A stretch of DNA of 64,000 nt from Pararhodospirillum photometricum DSM 122 (GCF_000284415.1 NC_017059.1:789124-853123); one strand, 5' to 3'; shown: positions 10,148 to 19,137, counted from the stretch's first letter. A program made the numbers and translations. Notes: generated by a model not told the origin, from the sequence alone.

Positions 10148-11359
10148 TTAAACTTTGGTAACGGTAAAAATCGTCACTGGCATGGCACAGCGCCAGCCGT
10201 CAAAGCCGCCCAGCGGTCGGGCCTGGGCCACCGCCACCCGGGTGAGTGTCCCGCCCAGGCGATCATGCAGCGCCGCGACCCGCGCCTCGCTTTGCAAGGT
10301 CACCGCATTGGCTACCAAGCGTCCTCCGAGCGGCAAGGCCGCCCAGCAGGCGTCGAACACTCCTTCATCGGTCAGGCCGCCGCCGATAAAGATAGCGTCA
10401 GGAGGCGCCAGCCCGGCCAAGGCTGCTGGCGCGCTGCCGGCTACGATCTGTAACCCAGGGACTCCCAGGCGATCGCGGTTGATCTCGATATGGGTGCGGC
10501 GGTCGGCCCGGTCCTCGATGGCGATAGCCCGGCAGCGGGGATGAGCGCGCATCCACTCAATGCCAATCGACCCGCAGCCGGCCCCCACGTCCCACAACAG
10601 CTCGCCCGGGCGGGGCCCCAGATGGGCCAAGGTCATCGCCCGTACATCGCGCTTGGTAATCTGGCCATCGTGATGGAAGGCCTCCTCGGGCAGGCCGGCC
10701 AGGGTGGACCAGCCGCTGCTTGCCCCGGGATCGGCCACCACCCGCACCCCCACCACATTGAGCGCTGCCCCCTCGGGGTGGGCCCAGGTGGCCGCCGTGC
10801 CGTCAACCCGGCGCTCCAAGGGACCGCCCATGTGCTCCAACACCGTCAGCCCACTCGCGCCAAAGCCCCGTTCCACCAACATCTGGGCCAGTGCTGCTGG
10901 GGTCGCGCCGTTTTCACTCAAGATCAGCAGCCGAGCGCCTTGCACCAGATGGGGCTGGACCAGGGCCAGCGGCCGGCCATGCACGGTCAGGGGCACGCAG
11001 TCTTGCATCGCCCAGCCCAGGCGAGCGGCAGCCAGGGCGAAGGACGACGGCGCCGAGAATACCCGCATCTCCCCCTCGTCGAGCGAGCGGGCCAAAGTGG
11101 CGCCCAGGCCATAGTGCATAGGATCGCCCGAGGCCAGCACGCACACCGGTGAGCCGCGCCGGGCCAGCAGGTTCTCTAAGGCGGTGGTAAAGGGATGGGG
11201 CCACGCGGCGCGCTCCTGCCCGTCCCACGCGGGGATCAGCTTGAGGTGCCGCTCGCCGCCCAAAACCAAGCGAGCCTCGCGCACAGCCCGGCGGGCCGGC
11301 TCGCCCAAGCCCTCCCAGCCGTCCTCGCCCAGCCCGACCAGCGTCAGCCATGCCGTCAT
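10148..11359 (-). CDS. cobL: precorrin-6Y C5,15-methyltransferase (decarboxylating)
   Basis: Bifunctional enzyme that methylates C5 and C15 of precorrin-6Y and decarboxylates the acetate side chain to give precorrin-8. The N-terminal half is CobL/CbiE-like, with GLGEDGW and the SUMT-type signature [13 protein letters not shown]. The C-terminal half is CbiT-like, with the AdoMet motif [16 protein letters not shown] followed by IAIEDR. The 403-residue length is normal for the fused form. First gene of the cob series, with a repeat-containing gap to the divergent coiled-coil gene upstream. I looked for a cobalamin riboswitch there and could not support one. Confidence 0.95.
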   Translation of the reverse strand: MTAWLTLVGLGEDGWEGLGEPARRAVREARLVLGGERHLKLIPAWDGQERAAWPHPFTTALENLLARRGSPVCVLASGDPMHYGLGATLARSLDEGEMRVFSAPSSFALAAARLGWAMQDCVPLTVHGRPLALVQPHLVQGARLLILSENGATPAALAQMLVERGFGASGLTVLEHMGGPLERRVDGTAATWAHPEGAALNVVGVRVVADPGASSGWSTLAGLPEEAFHHDGQITKRDVRAMTLAHLGPRPGELLWDVGAGCGSIGIEWMRAHPRCRAIAIEDRADRRTHIEINRDRLGVPGLQIVAGSAPAALAGLAPPDAIFIGGGLTDEGVFDACWAALPLGGRLVANAVTLQSEARVAALHDRLGGTLTRVAVAQARPLGGFDGWRCAMPVTIFTVTKV

Positions 11360-11438
11360 CGCCGTTTCCTCCCGTTTGCGCCGGGTGGTGATTACGGCAG
11401 AGCGCGGGCCAGGGCAAGCGCGGGCATACAGGGAAGGT

Positions 11439-11469
11439 GGGGTCTGGGGAGGCCGCGCCTCCCCAGCCT
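11439..11469 (-). repeat. 33-bp hairpin repeat, copy 11
   Basis: In the gap between the divergent cobL and coiled-coil genes, where it ends no gene. It lacks the usual first GA. Confidence 0.8.
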
Positions 11470-11583
11470 GTTTCTTTTCGTCTTTGCCCCGCCAGAAGCC
11501 CCAGTCACCCGATTGCCCTGGGGCCGCCGTTGCGTTCCAAGACGGAGCGCCCCATCATAGCGGTGTCAGGGAGGATCCTGCTC

Positions 11584-12114
11584 ATGAACGCCATCGGCCT
11601 CGATACCCACGCTTACGTCAAGCGCATGACCGCCACCGGCATGGCAGAAGCGCAAGCCGAGGTCGTGACGGCCCTCATCCGTGAAGCCCAACAGATCTCG
11701 ACCAGCGACCTCGCCACCAAGGCGGATCTCGCGCAGGCGACCACCGTCCTGCGCACAGAGATCGCTCAGGTCACGACCGAACTGCGCGCCGAGATCGCCC
11801 AGACCACCGCCGACCTGCGCGCCGAAATTGCTCAGAGCACCGTCGATCTCCGTGCCGAGATCGCTCAGGTCTCAACCGACCTGCGTGCCGAGATCACCCA
11901 AACCAGATCAAACTTGCGCGATCAGATTGCCGCCACCAACACCCGGATCACGACGGAGATGGCGGAAACCCGCGCCAGCGTCAAAGTCGAGATTGCCGAA
12001 GCCAAGGCCGACATTTTGAAGTGGATGGTCGGCATGATCTTCGGCGCGGTCTTGATCAACGCCGGCGTTGTCTTGGGCGGCATGCTGGGACTGGCCAAGC
12101 TCCTCCAGCCCTAA
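11584..12114 (+). CDS. coiled-coil protein with 11-residue repeats and a C-terminal membrane anchor
   Basis: A 176-residue protein resembling the bacterial DUF1640/CCDC90-like group. From about residue 55 to 150 it consists of consecutive 11-residue units of the form AQxTxDLRAEI, mirrored by 33-bp DNA repeats that diverge gradually. An 11-residue period favours a nearly straight or right-handed coiled coil. Residues about 152-172 (MIFGAVLINAGVVLGGMLGL) form a hydrophobic tail anchor, so the coil probably projects from a membrane. The ATG at 11584 follows AGGGAGGAT; in-frame sequence upstream is repeat-derived. Function unknown. Divergent from cobL. Confidence 0.8.
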   Translation: MNAIGLDTHAYVKRMTATGMAEAQAEVVTALIREAQQISTSDLATKADLAQATTVLRTEIAQVTTELRAEIAQTTADLRAEIAQSTVDLRAEIAQVSTDLRAEITQTRSNLRDQIAATNTRITTEMAETRASVKVEIAEAKADILKWMVGMIFGAVLINAGVVLGGMLGLAKLLQP

Positions 12115-12123
12115 CTCTGCCGC

Positions 12124-12155
12124 GGGGTCTGGGGAGGCCGCGCCTCCCCAGCCTT
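12124..12155 (-). repeat. 33-bp hairpin repeat, copy 12
   Basis: Starts nine bases after the coiled-coil gene stop and is followed by TTTGCTTTTTG on the plus strand: a likely terminator. It sits between convergent genes. Confidence 0.85.
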
Positions 12156-12165
12156 TTGCTTTTTG

Positions 12166-13401
12166 TTAGTTCAGGAAACGAAAGCGCAAAGTGCCGGGAA
12201 TGGCGGCCAGGGCCTTACGGAACCCCTCGCCCGCCTTCAGGTCCTTCTGCACGTCCACCACCACATAGCCGACCTGGGGATCGGTCATCAGGTACTGGCC
12301 ACTAATATTGATATCGTGACGCGAGAACAGATCGTTGATCTGGCTCATCACGCCCGGGACATTGCGGTGGATGTGCAAGAACCGTGTGACCTTGGCCTGC
12401 TGCGGCAAGGCCACTTCGGGGAAGTTGACCGCGCCCAGGGTCGAGCCATCGTCCGAGTACTTGACCAGCTTTTCCGCGACCTCGCGCCCGATCCCGGCCT
12501 GGGCCTCGACGGTCGAGCCGCCGACATGGGGGGTCAGGAGAACGTTGCGCAGACCGCGCAGCGGGCTTTCAAATATCTCCTTGGCCGACGCCGGCTCCTT
12601 GGGGAACACATCGATGGCAGCGCCGGCCAGCTTTTCGCTCTTCAAGGCGGTGGCGAGCGCGTCGATATCCACTACAAGGCCGCGCGAGGCGTTGATCAAG
12701 TGGGCGCCTTGTTTCATGGCGGCGATCTCGTTGGCCCCGATCAGGCCACGGGTCTCCGGGGTGTCGGGCACATGCAGGCTGACCACGTCGGCCTGTTCCA
12801 ACAAGGCGGTCAGACTGTCGCAGGGCCGGGCATTGCCGATCGCCAGCTTTTCGACGATATCGTAATAGATCACCGACATGCCGAAGGACTCGGCAAGCAC
12901 CGAGACCTGGGAACCGATGTGACCGTAGCCAACCAGCCCCAGGGTCTTGCCGCGCACCTCGTGGCTGCCATCGGCCGACTTGTCCCAGCCGCCTTCGTGA
13001 CAACCCCAATTGCGCTGGGGAATGCCGCGTATCAGCATGATGGCCTCGGCCACCACCAGTTCGGCCACCGAGCGGGTGTTGGAATAAGGGGCGTTAAAGA
13101 CGGGAACGCCCTTTTCCTTGGCGGCGTCGAGATCCACCTGATTGGTGCCGATACAAAAACAGCCCACGGTCAGGAGCTTTTCGGCGCCGTCCAAGACCTC
13201 GCGGGTGAGGTGGGTCCGCGAGCGGATGCCGATCATGTGGGCGTCGCGGATCTTGTCGATCAGGGCGTCCCCATCAAGCGCGCCCTTGAGACGCTCAATG
13301 TTGTGGTAGCCCCGGCTCTGGAGGTACGCAACAGCAGTATCGTGGATGTTCTCCAGAAGGACAATGCGGATCTTGTCCTTGGGCAGCGACAGATTGCTCA
13401 C
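12166..13401 (-). CDS. serA: D-3-phosphoglycerate dehydrogenase
   Basis: First step of serine synthesis: oxidises 3-phosphoglycerate with NAD+. This is the short, enterobacterial-type enzyme (411 residues) with a C-terminal ACT domain, not the long form. RSRTHLT and CFCIGTNQVDLDAA (substrate domain), GYGHIGSQ (NAD fold), INASRG, and LTPHVGGST with the catalytic His are seen. The ACT region at about 335-411 (HIHRNVPGVMSQIN) is the usual site of serine feedback inhibition. The start is GTG at 13401, with AGGAAAAAGGG upstream; the protein then begins VSNLSLPKDKI, matching the family N-terminus. Divergent from ridA. Confidence 0.96.
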   Translation of the reverse strand: MSNLSLPKDKIRIVLLENIHDTAVAYLQSRGYHNIERLKGALDGDALIDKIRDAHMIGIRSRTHLTREVLDGAEKLLTVGCFCIGTNQVDLDAAKEKGVPVFNAPYSNTRSVAELVVAEAIMLIRGIPQRNWGCHEGGWDKSADGSHEVRGKTLGLVGYGHIGSQVSVLAESFGMSVIYYDIVEKLAIGNARPCDSLTALLEQADVVSLHVPDTPETRGLIGANEIAAMKQGAHLINASRGLVVDIDALATALKSEKLAGAAIDVFPKEPASAKEIFESPLRGLRNVLLTPHVGGSTVEAQAGIGREVAEKLVKYSDDGSTLGAVNFPEVALPQQAKVTRFLHIHRNVPGVMSQINDLFSRHDINISGQYLMTDPQVGYVVVDVQKDLKAGEGFRKALAAIPGTLRFRFLN

Positions 13402-13501
13402 GACCGAACCCTTTTTCCTGCAAGCCCGCCGCCCCGATTGCCGGGCGGCGCCGGTCTTGGGTATCATGGATCCCTGGCCCGAGAAACAAGGAGAATCGCC
13501 G

Positions 13502-13963
13502 ATGTCGGTCGAGGCCCGTCTGCAAGCCCTGGGAATCACCTTGCCCACCCCGGCCGCCCCGGTCGCCAACTACGTTCCTTGGCAGGTCCAGGGCGGGTTG
13601 GTTTATGTCTCCGGGCAATTGCCGCTTCTCGACGGCACGCCGCAGAGTGTGGGCGTGGTCGGCGACACGGTGAGCGTTGAGGCGGCGCGCGATGCCGCCC
13701 GCCTGTGCGCCGTCAACCTCTTAGCCCAGGTCCGCGTCGCCTGCGGCGGCAGCTTGGACCGGGTGCGCCAAGTGGTGCGGCTGGCCGGTTTCGTTAACGC
13801 TGTTCCGGGCTTCACCCAGCATCCCCAGATCCTCAACGGCGCCTCCGACCTCATGGTCGAGGTGCTGCGGGAAAAGGGACGCCATGTCCGCGTCGCGGTT
13901 GGTGTCGCCAGCTTGCCCTTGGGTGTGCCCGTCGAGGTCGAGGGCCTGTTCGCGATTGAATGA
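13502..13963 (+). CDS. RidA family (YjgF/UK114) enamine/imine deaminase
   Basis: A 153-residue cytosolic Rid-superfamily protein. Classical RidA hydrolyses reactive 2-aminoacrylate made by PLP enzymes. The C-terminus HVRVAVGVASLPLGVPVEVE carries the Arg and Glu in the positions used by active RidA members. VYVSGQLPLLDG near residue 40 is the other family signature. It is longer than E. coli RidA (128) and belongs to the subfamily with the extended central region. Proximity to divergent serA fits a role in serine-derived enamine clearance, but that is inference. The stop codon TGA uses the first bases of a hairpin repeat. Confidence 0.9.
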   Translation: MSVEARLQALGITLPTPAAPVANYVPWQVQGGLVYVSGQLPLLDGTPQSVGVVGDTVSVEAARDAARLCAVNLLAQVRVACGGSLDRVRQVVRLAGFVNAVPGFTQHPQILNGASDLMVEVLREKGRHVRVAVGVASLPLGVPVEVEGLFAIE

Positions 13964-13995
13964 GGGGTCTGGGGAGGCTGCGCCTCCCCAGCCTT
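13962..13995 (-). repeat. 33-bp hairpin repeat, copy 13 (inverted)
   Basis: Begins within the TGA stop of ridA, so the repeat supplies the stop codon. It is followed by TCTCTTTTTT: a good terminator for ridA. It makes an inverted pair with copy 14. Confidence 0.87.
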
Positions 13996-14004
13996 CTCTT
14001 TTTT

Positions 14005-14038
14005 AAGGCTGGGGAGGCGCAGCCTCCCCAGACCCCTC
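14005..14038 (+). repeat. 33-bp hairpin repeat, copy 14 (forward)
   Basis: Nine bases from copy 13 in opposite orientation; the two could fold into one near-continuous stem of over 30 base pairs. Confidence 0.87.
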
Positions 14039-14064
14039 ATTCCCTTCCCGGACGGGAGAAGTCC

Positions 14065-15234
14065 ATGGCTGCGGGGCGCTTGCGCTTTTGTCCGTCGATC
14101 ACGGAAGTCCCGGCGCCCGCGTGGGATGCCTGTGCCGGGCCGGATAACCCGTTTGTCTCCCATGCCTTTCTCCACGCCCTGGAGGCCTCGGGCTCGGTCG
14201 GCGAAGGTACCGGCTGGGGGCCGCTCCATGCCGTCTTGGAAGATGCCCGCGGCCGGGTCCGGGCCTGTGCCCCGCTCTACGCCAAAAGCCACTCTTACGG
14301 CGAATACGTGTTCGATTGGGAGTGGGCGCGTGCCTATCAGCGGGCGGGAGGGCGCTATTATCCCAAGCTGCAAGGGGCGGTGCCCTTCACCCCGGTGACA
14401 GGCCCGCGCCTGCTGGCCCCGCCCCAAGATCCCGAGCGGCGGGACTGGCAAGCGGCCTTGCTTGAGGGCCTCCTAGATTTCGCCCGGCGCCTCAACGTCT
14501 CGGGCCTGCACCTGACCTTTGTCCCCGACGACGAGACCCCGCTTCTGGCCGACAAGGGCCTGCTGCTGCGCCAGGGCTTCCAATACCATTGGGAGAACCC
14601 AGGCTACCGCGACTTCGACGATTTTCTCGCCAGCCTGACGTCGCGCAAGCGCAAGGCCCTGCGCAAGGAGCGCGAGCGGGCCAACCGTCAGGGCATCCGC
14701 TTCCTGACCTTGCAAGGCGCGGCGATCACCGAACGCCACTGGGACGCCTTCGACCGCTTTTATCGCGATACCGTCGATCGCAAATGGGGCGGCGCCTACC
14801 TGACCCGAGATTTCTTCTTGCGGCTCGGCGCCACGATGGGCGATCGGGTGGTGCTGGTGATGGGCGAGGAAGACCGGCCCAACGGCGCCTTGGTATGCGG
14901 CGCCCTCAATCTGGTGGGCGGAGACACCCTCTATGGCCGGACCTGGGGCGCTGCCGGCGACGCTCGCTTCCTGCACTTCGAGGCCTGCTATTACCGCGCC
15001 CTCGACTACGCCATCGCCCACGGCCTGAACCGGGTCGAAGCCGGGGCCCAAGGCGAGCACAAGATCAGCCGGGGCTACCGCCCCCGTGCCACGTGGTCGG
15101 CCCACTGGCTGGCCGATCCGGCCCTCGGCCGAGCGGTCGCCGAGTTCATCACCCACGAGCGGGCCTTGGTGGCCCAAGCCATGGTGGCGCTGGCCGACGA
15201 CGGCCCGTTTCGCGCCGAGGATCCCTGTTCATGA
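14065..15234 (+). CDS. FemAB/GNAT-like protein of the DUF482 family
   Basis: A 389-residue protein of the DUF482 group (GNAT fold, related to peptidoglycan FemAB aminoacyltransferases). Signatures are NPFVSHAFLHALEASGS near residue 30, RKRKALRKERERA in the middle and EAGAQGEHKISRGY near 330, where family members are most conserved. No signal peptide. Biochemical activity is not established; a tRNA-dependent or acyl-CoA-dependent acyl transfer is inferred from fold. The ATG at 14065 follows GGGAG. It overlaps the next gene by four bases (ATGA), indicating translational coupling. Confidence 0.83.
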   Translation: MAAGRLRFCPSITEVPAPAWDACAGPDNPFVSHAFLHALEASGSVGEGTGWGPLHAVLEDARGRVRACAPLYAKSHSYGEYVFDWEWARAYQRAGGRYYPKLQGAVPFTPVTGPRLLAPPQDPERRDWQAALLEGLLDFARRLNVSGLHLTFVPDDETPLLADKGLLLRQGFQYHWENPGYRDFDDFLASLTSRKRKALRKERERANRQGIRFLTLQGAAITERHWDAFDRFYRDTVDRKWGGAYLTRDFFLRLGATMGDRVVLVMGEEDRPNGALVCGALNLVGGDTLYGRTWGAAGDARFLHFEACYYRALDYAIAHGLNRVEAGAQGEHKISRGYRPRATWSAHWLADPALGRAVAEFITHERALVAQAMVALADDGPFRAEDPCS

Positions 15235-15854
15235 CGGTTGCCCGCGACCTCCTCGACCTTGACCCTGCCCTGCCCCTGAGCGATCGGGTGCGCCGCGTGT
15301 GGTTCGCCCCGGACGGCAGCCCCCGCCCCTGGTGGTTCACCCCGGCCGACACCGTGGACGCGGTGCTCATCGCCCTGTTCAGCAAAGACACCGGCCTCGC
15401 CCTCACCGGCGCCCATGACGCTCTGCGGGCCACTCCCGAAGGCGCCCTAGCCTTGCTCATCTTGCTCGATGCCCTGCCCCGACGCCTGTGGGCCGGCCAC
15501 GACAAGGCCAGCGCCGGCAACGCGGCGGCCCGCGCCTTGGTGATCGACAGCCTCCGCCAGGGCCACGATCGGCATTGGCCCCCGGCCGGACGCCTGCTGG
15601 CCGGCCTGTGCTTCCTGCGCAGCCCCGACCCCATCGACCAGGAACGCGGCTTCGCCCTGGTAGACGCCTTGGGGCGCCCGGATTGGCTCGCTTGGGCGTT
15701 GCAAAAAGGAAAGGCTGGGGAGGCTCGCCTCCCCAGCCTTAACTTTCCGGGCACTCCGCCGGGGAAAGCCCCCCCCCTTTCACCCCTCAGCGCGTCAAAA
15801 TACCCCGCGCCACCACCTGCGCCTGAATCTCCGCCGCGCCCTCGAAAATATTGA
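15231..15854 (+). CDS. DUF924 family protein, C-terminus replaced
   Basis: The first about 158 residues match DUF924 (TPR-like, unknown function): a divergent FW-like start, TPEGALALLILLDALPRRLW and SPDPIDQERGFALVDAL. DUF924 proteins normally finish with a segment containing HRDVIARFGRFPHRN; this is absent. Instead the frame enters hairpin repeat copy 15 and runs through low-complexity proline-rich sequence to 15854, overlapping the 3' end of mcd by 68 bases tail to tail. The gene therefore looks truncated at its 3' end by a rearrangement at the repeat and is probably non-functional. The start overlaps the upstream gene by four bases. Confidence 0.75.
   Translation: MTVARDLLDLDPALPLSDRVRRVWFAPDGSPRPWWFTPADTVDAVLIALFSKDTGLALTGAHDALRATPEGALALLILLDALPRRLWAGHDKASAGNAAARALVIDSLRQGHDRHWPPAGRLLAGLCFLRSPDPIDQERGFALVDALGRPDWLAWALQKGKAGEARLPSLNFPGTPPGKAPPLSPLSASKYPAPPPAPESPPRPRKY
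15711..15740. repeat. 33-bp hairpin repeat, copy 15 (symmetric)
   Basis: Fully symmetric version: AAGGCTGGGGAGG and its exact complement around a short centre, with AAGG and CCTT on both ends. It lies inside the reading frame of the truncated DUF924 gene. Confidence 0.85.
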
Positions 15855-17478
15855 GAATACGTGCGTCGCACAGCAGGCGGCTGATGGTATATTCCTCGGC
15901 GTAGCCGTTGCCGCCGTGGATCTGCAAGGCGTTGTCGGCATTGCTCCAGGCAACGCGAGCCGCCAGCAGCTTGGCCATGCCGGCCTCGATGTCGCAGCGC
16001 AGATCGCTGTCCTTTTCGCGACCGGCGAAGTAGGTCAACTGGCGCGCCACCATGGTTTCCACCACCATCCACGCCAGCTTGCCGTGCACGCGCGGGAAGG
16101 CAAACAGCGCCTTGCCGAACTGCTGGCGCTCCTGGGCATAGCGCAGGCCGGTCTCCAGGGCGCTTTGGGCCACGCCCACCGCCCGGGCCGCCGTTTGGAT
16201 GCGGGCACTCTCGAAGGTGGCCATCAACTGCTTGAAGCCCTGGCCCTCAACGCCGCCCAACAGCGCCGACGCCGGCACCCGGAAGCCATCGAAGCCCAGT
16301 TCGTATTCCTTCATGCCGCGATAGCCCAGCACCTTGATCTCACCGCCGGTCATGCCCTCGGCCGGGAACGGCTCGGCCTCGGTGCCGCGCGGCTTTTCGG
16401 CCAGCAGCATCGACAGGCCCTTGTAGCCCGGCTCGTCCGGGTTGGTGCGCACCAACAGGGTCATCAGGTCGGAGCGCGCGGCGTGGGTGATCCAGGTCTT
16501 GGAGCCCGTGACCACATAGTCCTCGCCGTCGCGCACCGCCCGGGTACGCAGCGAGGCCAGATCGGAGCCGGTGTTGGGCTCGGTGAACACGGCGGTCGGC
16601 AGAATCTGGCCGGTGGCCAGCAGGGGCAGATAGTGCTGCTTTTGCTCCTCGGTGCCGCCGAGACGGATCAGCTCGGCCGCGATTTCCGAGCGGGTGCCCA
16701 GCGAGCCCACGCCGATGTAGCCGCGCGACAACTCCTCGGTCACCACGCACATCGCCATCTTGCCCATGCCTAAGCCGCCGTAGGCCTCGGGCACGGTCAG
16801 GCCGAACACGCCCAGCTCGGCCATCTGCTCGACGACCTCCAGCGGGATCAGCTCGTCGCGCAGGTGCCAGCCGTGGCAATGGGGCATCACCTGCTCTTCG
16901 GCAAAGCGCCGGAACTGGTCGCGCACCAGAACCAAGGTCTCGTCATCAAGGCCGAGATCGCCAAAGTGGCCGTCTTGCGCCAACTCTGCCAGCCGCGCCT
17001 TGACCGCCTCGGTAAAGCCGTGCTCACGCAACAAAGTGGTGTAGGGGCTTTGCAGCAGGTGACGCTCGCGCACCTCAATGCCAAAGTCGGCCAAGCGCAC
17101 GAACTCGCTTTGGCTCATCGGCAGGCCGCCGTAAATCTGGTGCAGGTATTCGGAGTAGGACGCCTGCAAGATCAGGCATTCCAGTTCGCCCAGGCGATCG
17201 GTCGCCTCAAGACGGCGCGCCCACTCCAGCATGCACGACAGCGCGGTCACGTAGGTGGCGAACCAAGCGAGGCCGTGCACCGCATATTGGTGCTGCTCCA
17301 GAGCCTCGGCATCGAGCTTGCCGTTGACGCTGACCATTTTCGTGACGTTCTCGCGGATCACGATCAACGTCTGGTTGGCGGTCTGGTAAGCCCGTTCACA
17401 GGTGTACAACAGATCCTGCAACACCAGCGGGAACACCGGCTGGGAGGAGGAAGCCTTAACCTTGGTCGCTGCGCTCAT
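15787..17478 (-). CDS. mcd: (2S)-methylsuccinyl-CoA dehydrogenase
   Basis: Flavin enzyme of the ethylmalonyl-CoA pathway, oxidising methylsuccinyl-CoA to mesaconyl-CoA and passing electrons to ETF. At 563 residues it is longer than ordinary acyl-CoA dehydrogenases (about 380). The extra N-terminal helical region (about 1-160) is the mark of Mcd. The dehydrogenase core begins about 175, with TVPEAYGGLGMG, FTEPNTGSDLAS, TGSKTWITHA, the ERQQFGKALFAFPRVHGK arginine/flavin region and QIHGGNGYAEEY. The neighbouring ccr gene supports the assignment over a general fatty-acid enzyme. Transcribed after ccr in the same direction, with a hairpin repeat between. Confidence 0.93.
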   Translation of the reverse strand: MSAATKVKASSSQPVFPLVLQDLLYTCERAYQTANQTLIVIRENVTKMVSVNGKLDAEALEQHQYAVHGLAWFATYVTALSCMLEWARRLEATDRLGELECLILQASYSEYLHQIYGGLPMSQSEFVRLADFGIEVRERHLLQSPYTTLLREHGFTEAVKARLAELAQDGHFGDLGLDDETLVLVRDQFRRFAEEQVMPHCHGWHLRDELIPLEVVEQMAELGVFGLTVPEAYGGLGMGKMAMCVVTEELSRGYIGVGSLGTRSEIAAELIRLGGTEEQKQHYLPLLATGQILPTAVFTEPNTGSDLASLRTRAVRDGEDYVVTGSKTWITHAARSDLMTLLVRTNPDEPGYKGLSMLLAEKPRGTEAEPFPAEGMTGGEIKVLGYRGMKEYELGFDGFRVPASALLGGVEGQGFKQLMATFESARIQTAARAVGVAQSALETGLRYAQERQQFGKALFAFPRVHGKLAWMVVETMVARQLTYFAGREKDSDLRCDIEAGMAKLLAARVAWSNADNALQIHGGNGYAEEYTISRLLCDARILNIFEGAAEIQAQVVARGILTR

Positions 17479-17516
17479 GCTGGAAACGTCCCTGAATGAA
17501 GAAGGAGGAGGAAGGG

Positions 17517-17550
17517 AAGGCTGGGGAGGCGGGGCCTCCCCAGACCCCTC
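17517..17550 (+). repeat. 33-bp hairpin repeat, copy 16
   Basis: Between ccr and mcd. On the minus strand it is followed by TTCCCTTCC, weakly terminator-like, so mcd may be partly uncoupled from ccr. Confidence 0.85.
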
Positions 17551-17596
17551 CGTCCCGGGAGTTTGGTTCGGTCTGAAGACCTGAGCGTTTGGGGGG

Positions 17597-18878
17597 TTAG
17601 CCCTCGCGGCAGTCTTCCAGGGTGCGCCGGCCGGGGCGCTTGGCCTGGACAAGCACCGCCATGTTGCCGGGCTTGTGCAGGTTGCGCAGCATCTTCGGTG
17701 TGCGCCTTGGGGATGTCATCCCACGAGAAGACTTCGCTCATGCACGGGTCAATCCGCCGCTCGACCACCAGTTGGTTGGCTTGGCTCGCCTGCAACAGGT
17801 TGGCAAAGTGGCTGCCCTGAATGCGCTTTTGCCGCATCCACACAAAGCGGGCATCAAAGGTCAGGTTAAAGCCCGTGGTGCCGGCGCAGAACACCACCAT
17901 GCCGCCGCGCTTAACCACGTTGCACGACACCGGGAAGGTCTGCTCGCCCGGGTGCTCGAAGACGAAATCGACATCGTTGCCCTTGCCGGTGATGTCCCAG
18001 ATCGCCTTGCCGAACTTGCGCACTTCCTTCATGTAGTCGCCAAAGCCCTCGCCGTTGACCTTGGGCAACTGGCCCCAGCAGTTGAAGTCCTGGCGGTTGA
18101 GAACGCCCTTGGCCCCCAGGCTCATCACGAAGTCGCGCTTGCTCTCGTCGGAAATCACGCCGATCGCATTGGCGCCCGCCGTGGCGCACAACTGCACCGC
18201 CATCGAGCCCAGACCGCCCGAGGCGCCCCACACCAAAACGTTATGGCCGGGCCGCAGAACGTGCGGGCGGTGGCCGAACAGCATGCGGTAGGCCGTCGCC
18301 AACACCAGGACGTAACAGGCGCTCTCCTCCCAGGTCAGGTGACGCGGCCGCGTCATCAACTGGCGCGACTGCACCCGGGTGAACTGGCCAAACGAGCCGT
18401 CCGCGGTCTCGTAGCCCCAAATGCGCTGGCTGGGCGAGAACATCGGATCGCCGCCGTTGCACTCCTCGTCGTCGCCGTCGTCCTGATTGCAGTGGACCAC
18501 CACCTCGTCGCCGACCTTCCAGCGCGTGACCTTGGACCCCACCGCCCACACGATGCCCGCCGCATCCGAGCCCGCGATGTGGTAGGGCGCCTTGTGCACG
18601 TCGAACGGGCTGATCGGCTGGCCCAAGCCGGCCCAGATCCCGTTGTAGTTGACGCCAGCCGCCATCACCATCACGAGAACGTCGTGGCTGTCCAGCACCG
18701 GGGTCTCCACGACCTCAAGCTGGAACGACTTCTCCGGCTCGCCGTGACGTTCGCGCCGGATCACCCAGGCGTACATGGTTTTGGGCACATGGCCGAGCGG
18801 CGGGATCTCCCCCAACTCATAGAGATCCTTGCGCGTTTCGTCGGCGTTCGAAACCAGGGAAAGAGCCTCTGCGGCCAT
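17597..18878 (-). CDS. ccr: crotonyl-CoA carboxylase/reductase, frameshifted near the 3' end
   Basis: Reductive carboxylation of crotonyl-CoA to ethylmalonyl-CoA with NADPH and CO2, the key step of the ethylmalonyl-CoA pathway. Very close to known Ccr: KDLYELGEIPPLGHVPK, NQDDGDDEECNGGDPMFSP, the NADPH fold GASGGLGS, and RRIDPCMSEVF. The expected ending (KMLRNLHKPGNMAVLVQAKR...) is encoded in a second frame. One extra base around 17696 moves the frame at AHT, and the uninterrupted frame instead ends at 17475. Restoring it gives a stop at 17597 and 426 residues, the normal size. This is either a sequencing error or a real late frameshift. The ATG at 18878 has AGGAG nine bases upstream. Confidence 0.93.
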
Positions 18879-19137
18879 GCTCGTCATCTCCTGTTCCATC
18901 TCGGGAGGGGCAGAGGGGCGGCGTCCTGGCGCGTGGGGCCCCATCCCGGTTTGGCTTTCGTTGCACGCCCTCTGGACGTCCTGGAGTCACAGATAGCGAA
19001 TGCGCCCTTTCACTGCAATGCACAAAATGATAGTTTCTTGCGTAGGGATAATAGGTTCGGTAATTTTAATTCAGTAAACCGCCCTCTGGAACCGGATAAC
19101 CCCCGGCCTCGGGGGCGCCCCCACCAAGGAGACGACC
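18879..19137. promoter_or_regulatory. divergent control region between ccr and ecm
   Basis: About 260 bases separate the divergent ccr-mcd and ecm genes. The centre (about 19000-19075) is markedly AT-richer than its surroundings. It contains TGCAATGCA (about 19012), a short palindrome inside CACTGCAATGCACAAA. Promoters for both sides are expected here, but I cannot assign exact -35/-10 boxes or a named regulator. Confidence 0.4.

Noticed and set aside
11360..11583. Cobalamin riboswitch before cobL
   Set aside because: No B12-box-like conserved segment could be found; the gap mainly contains a hairpin repeat.
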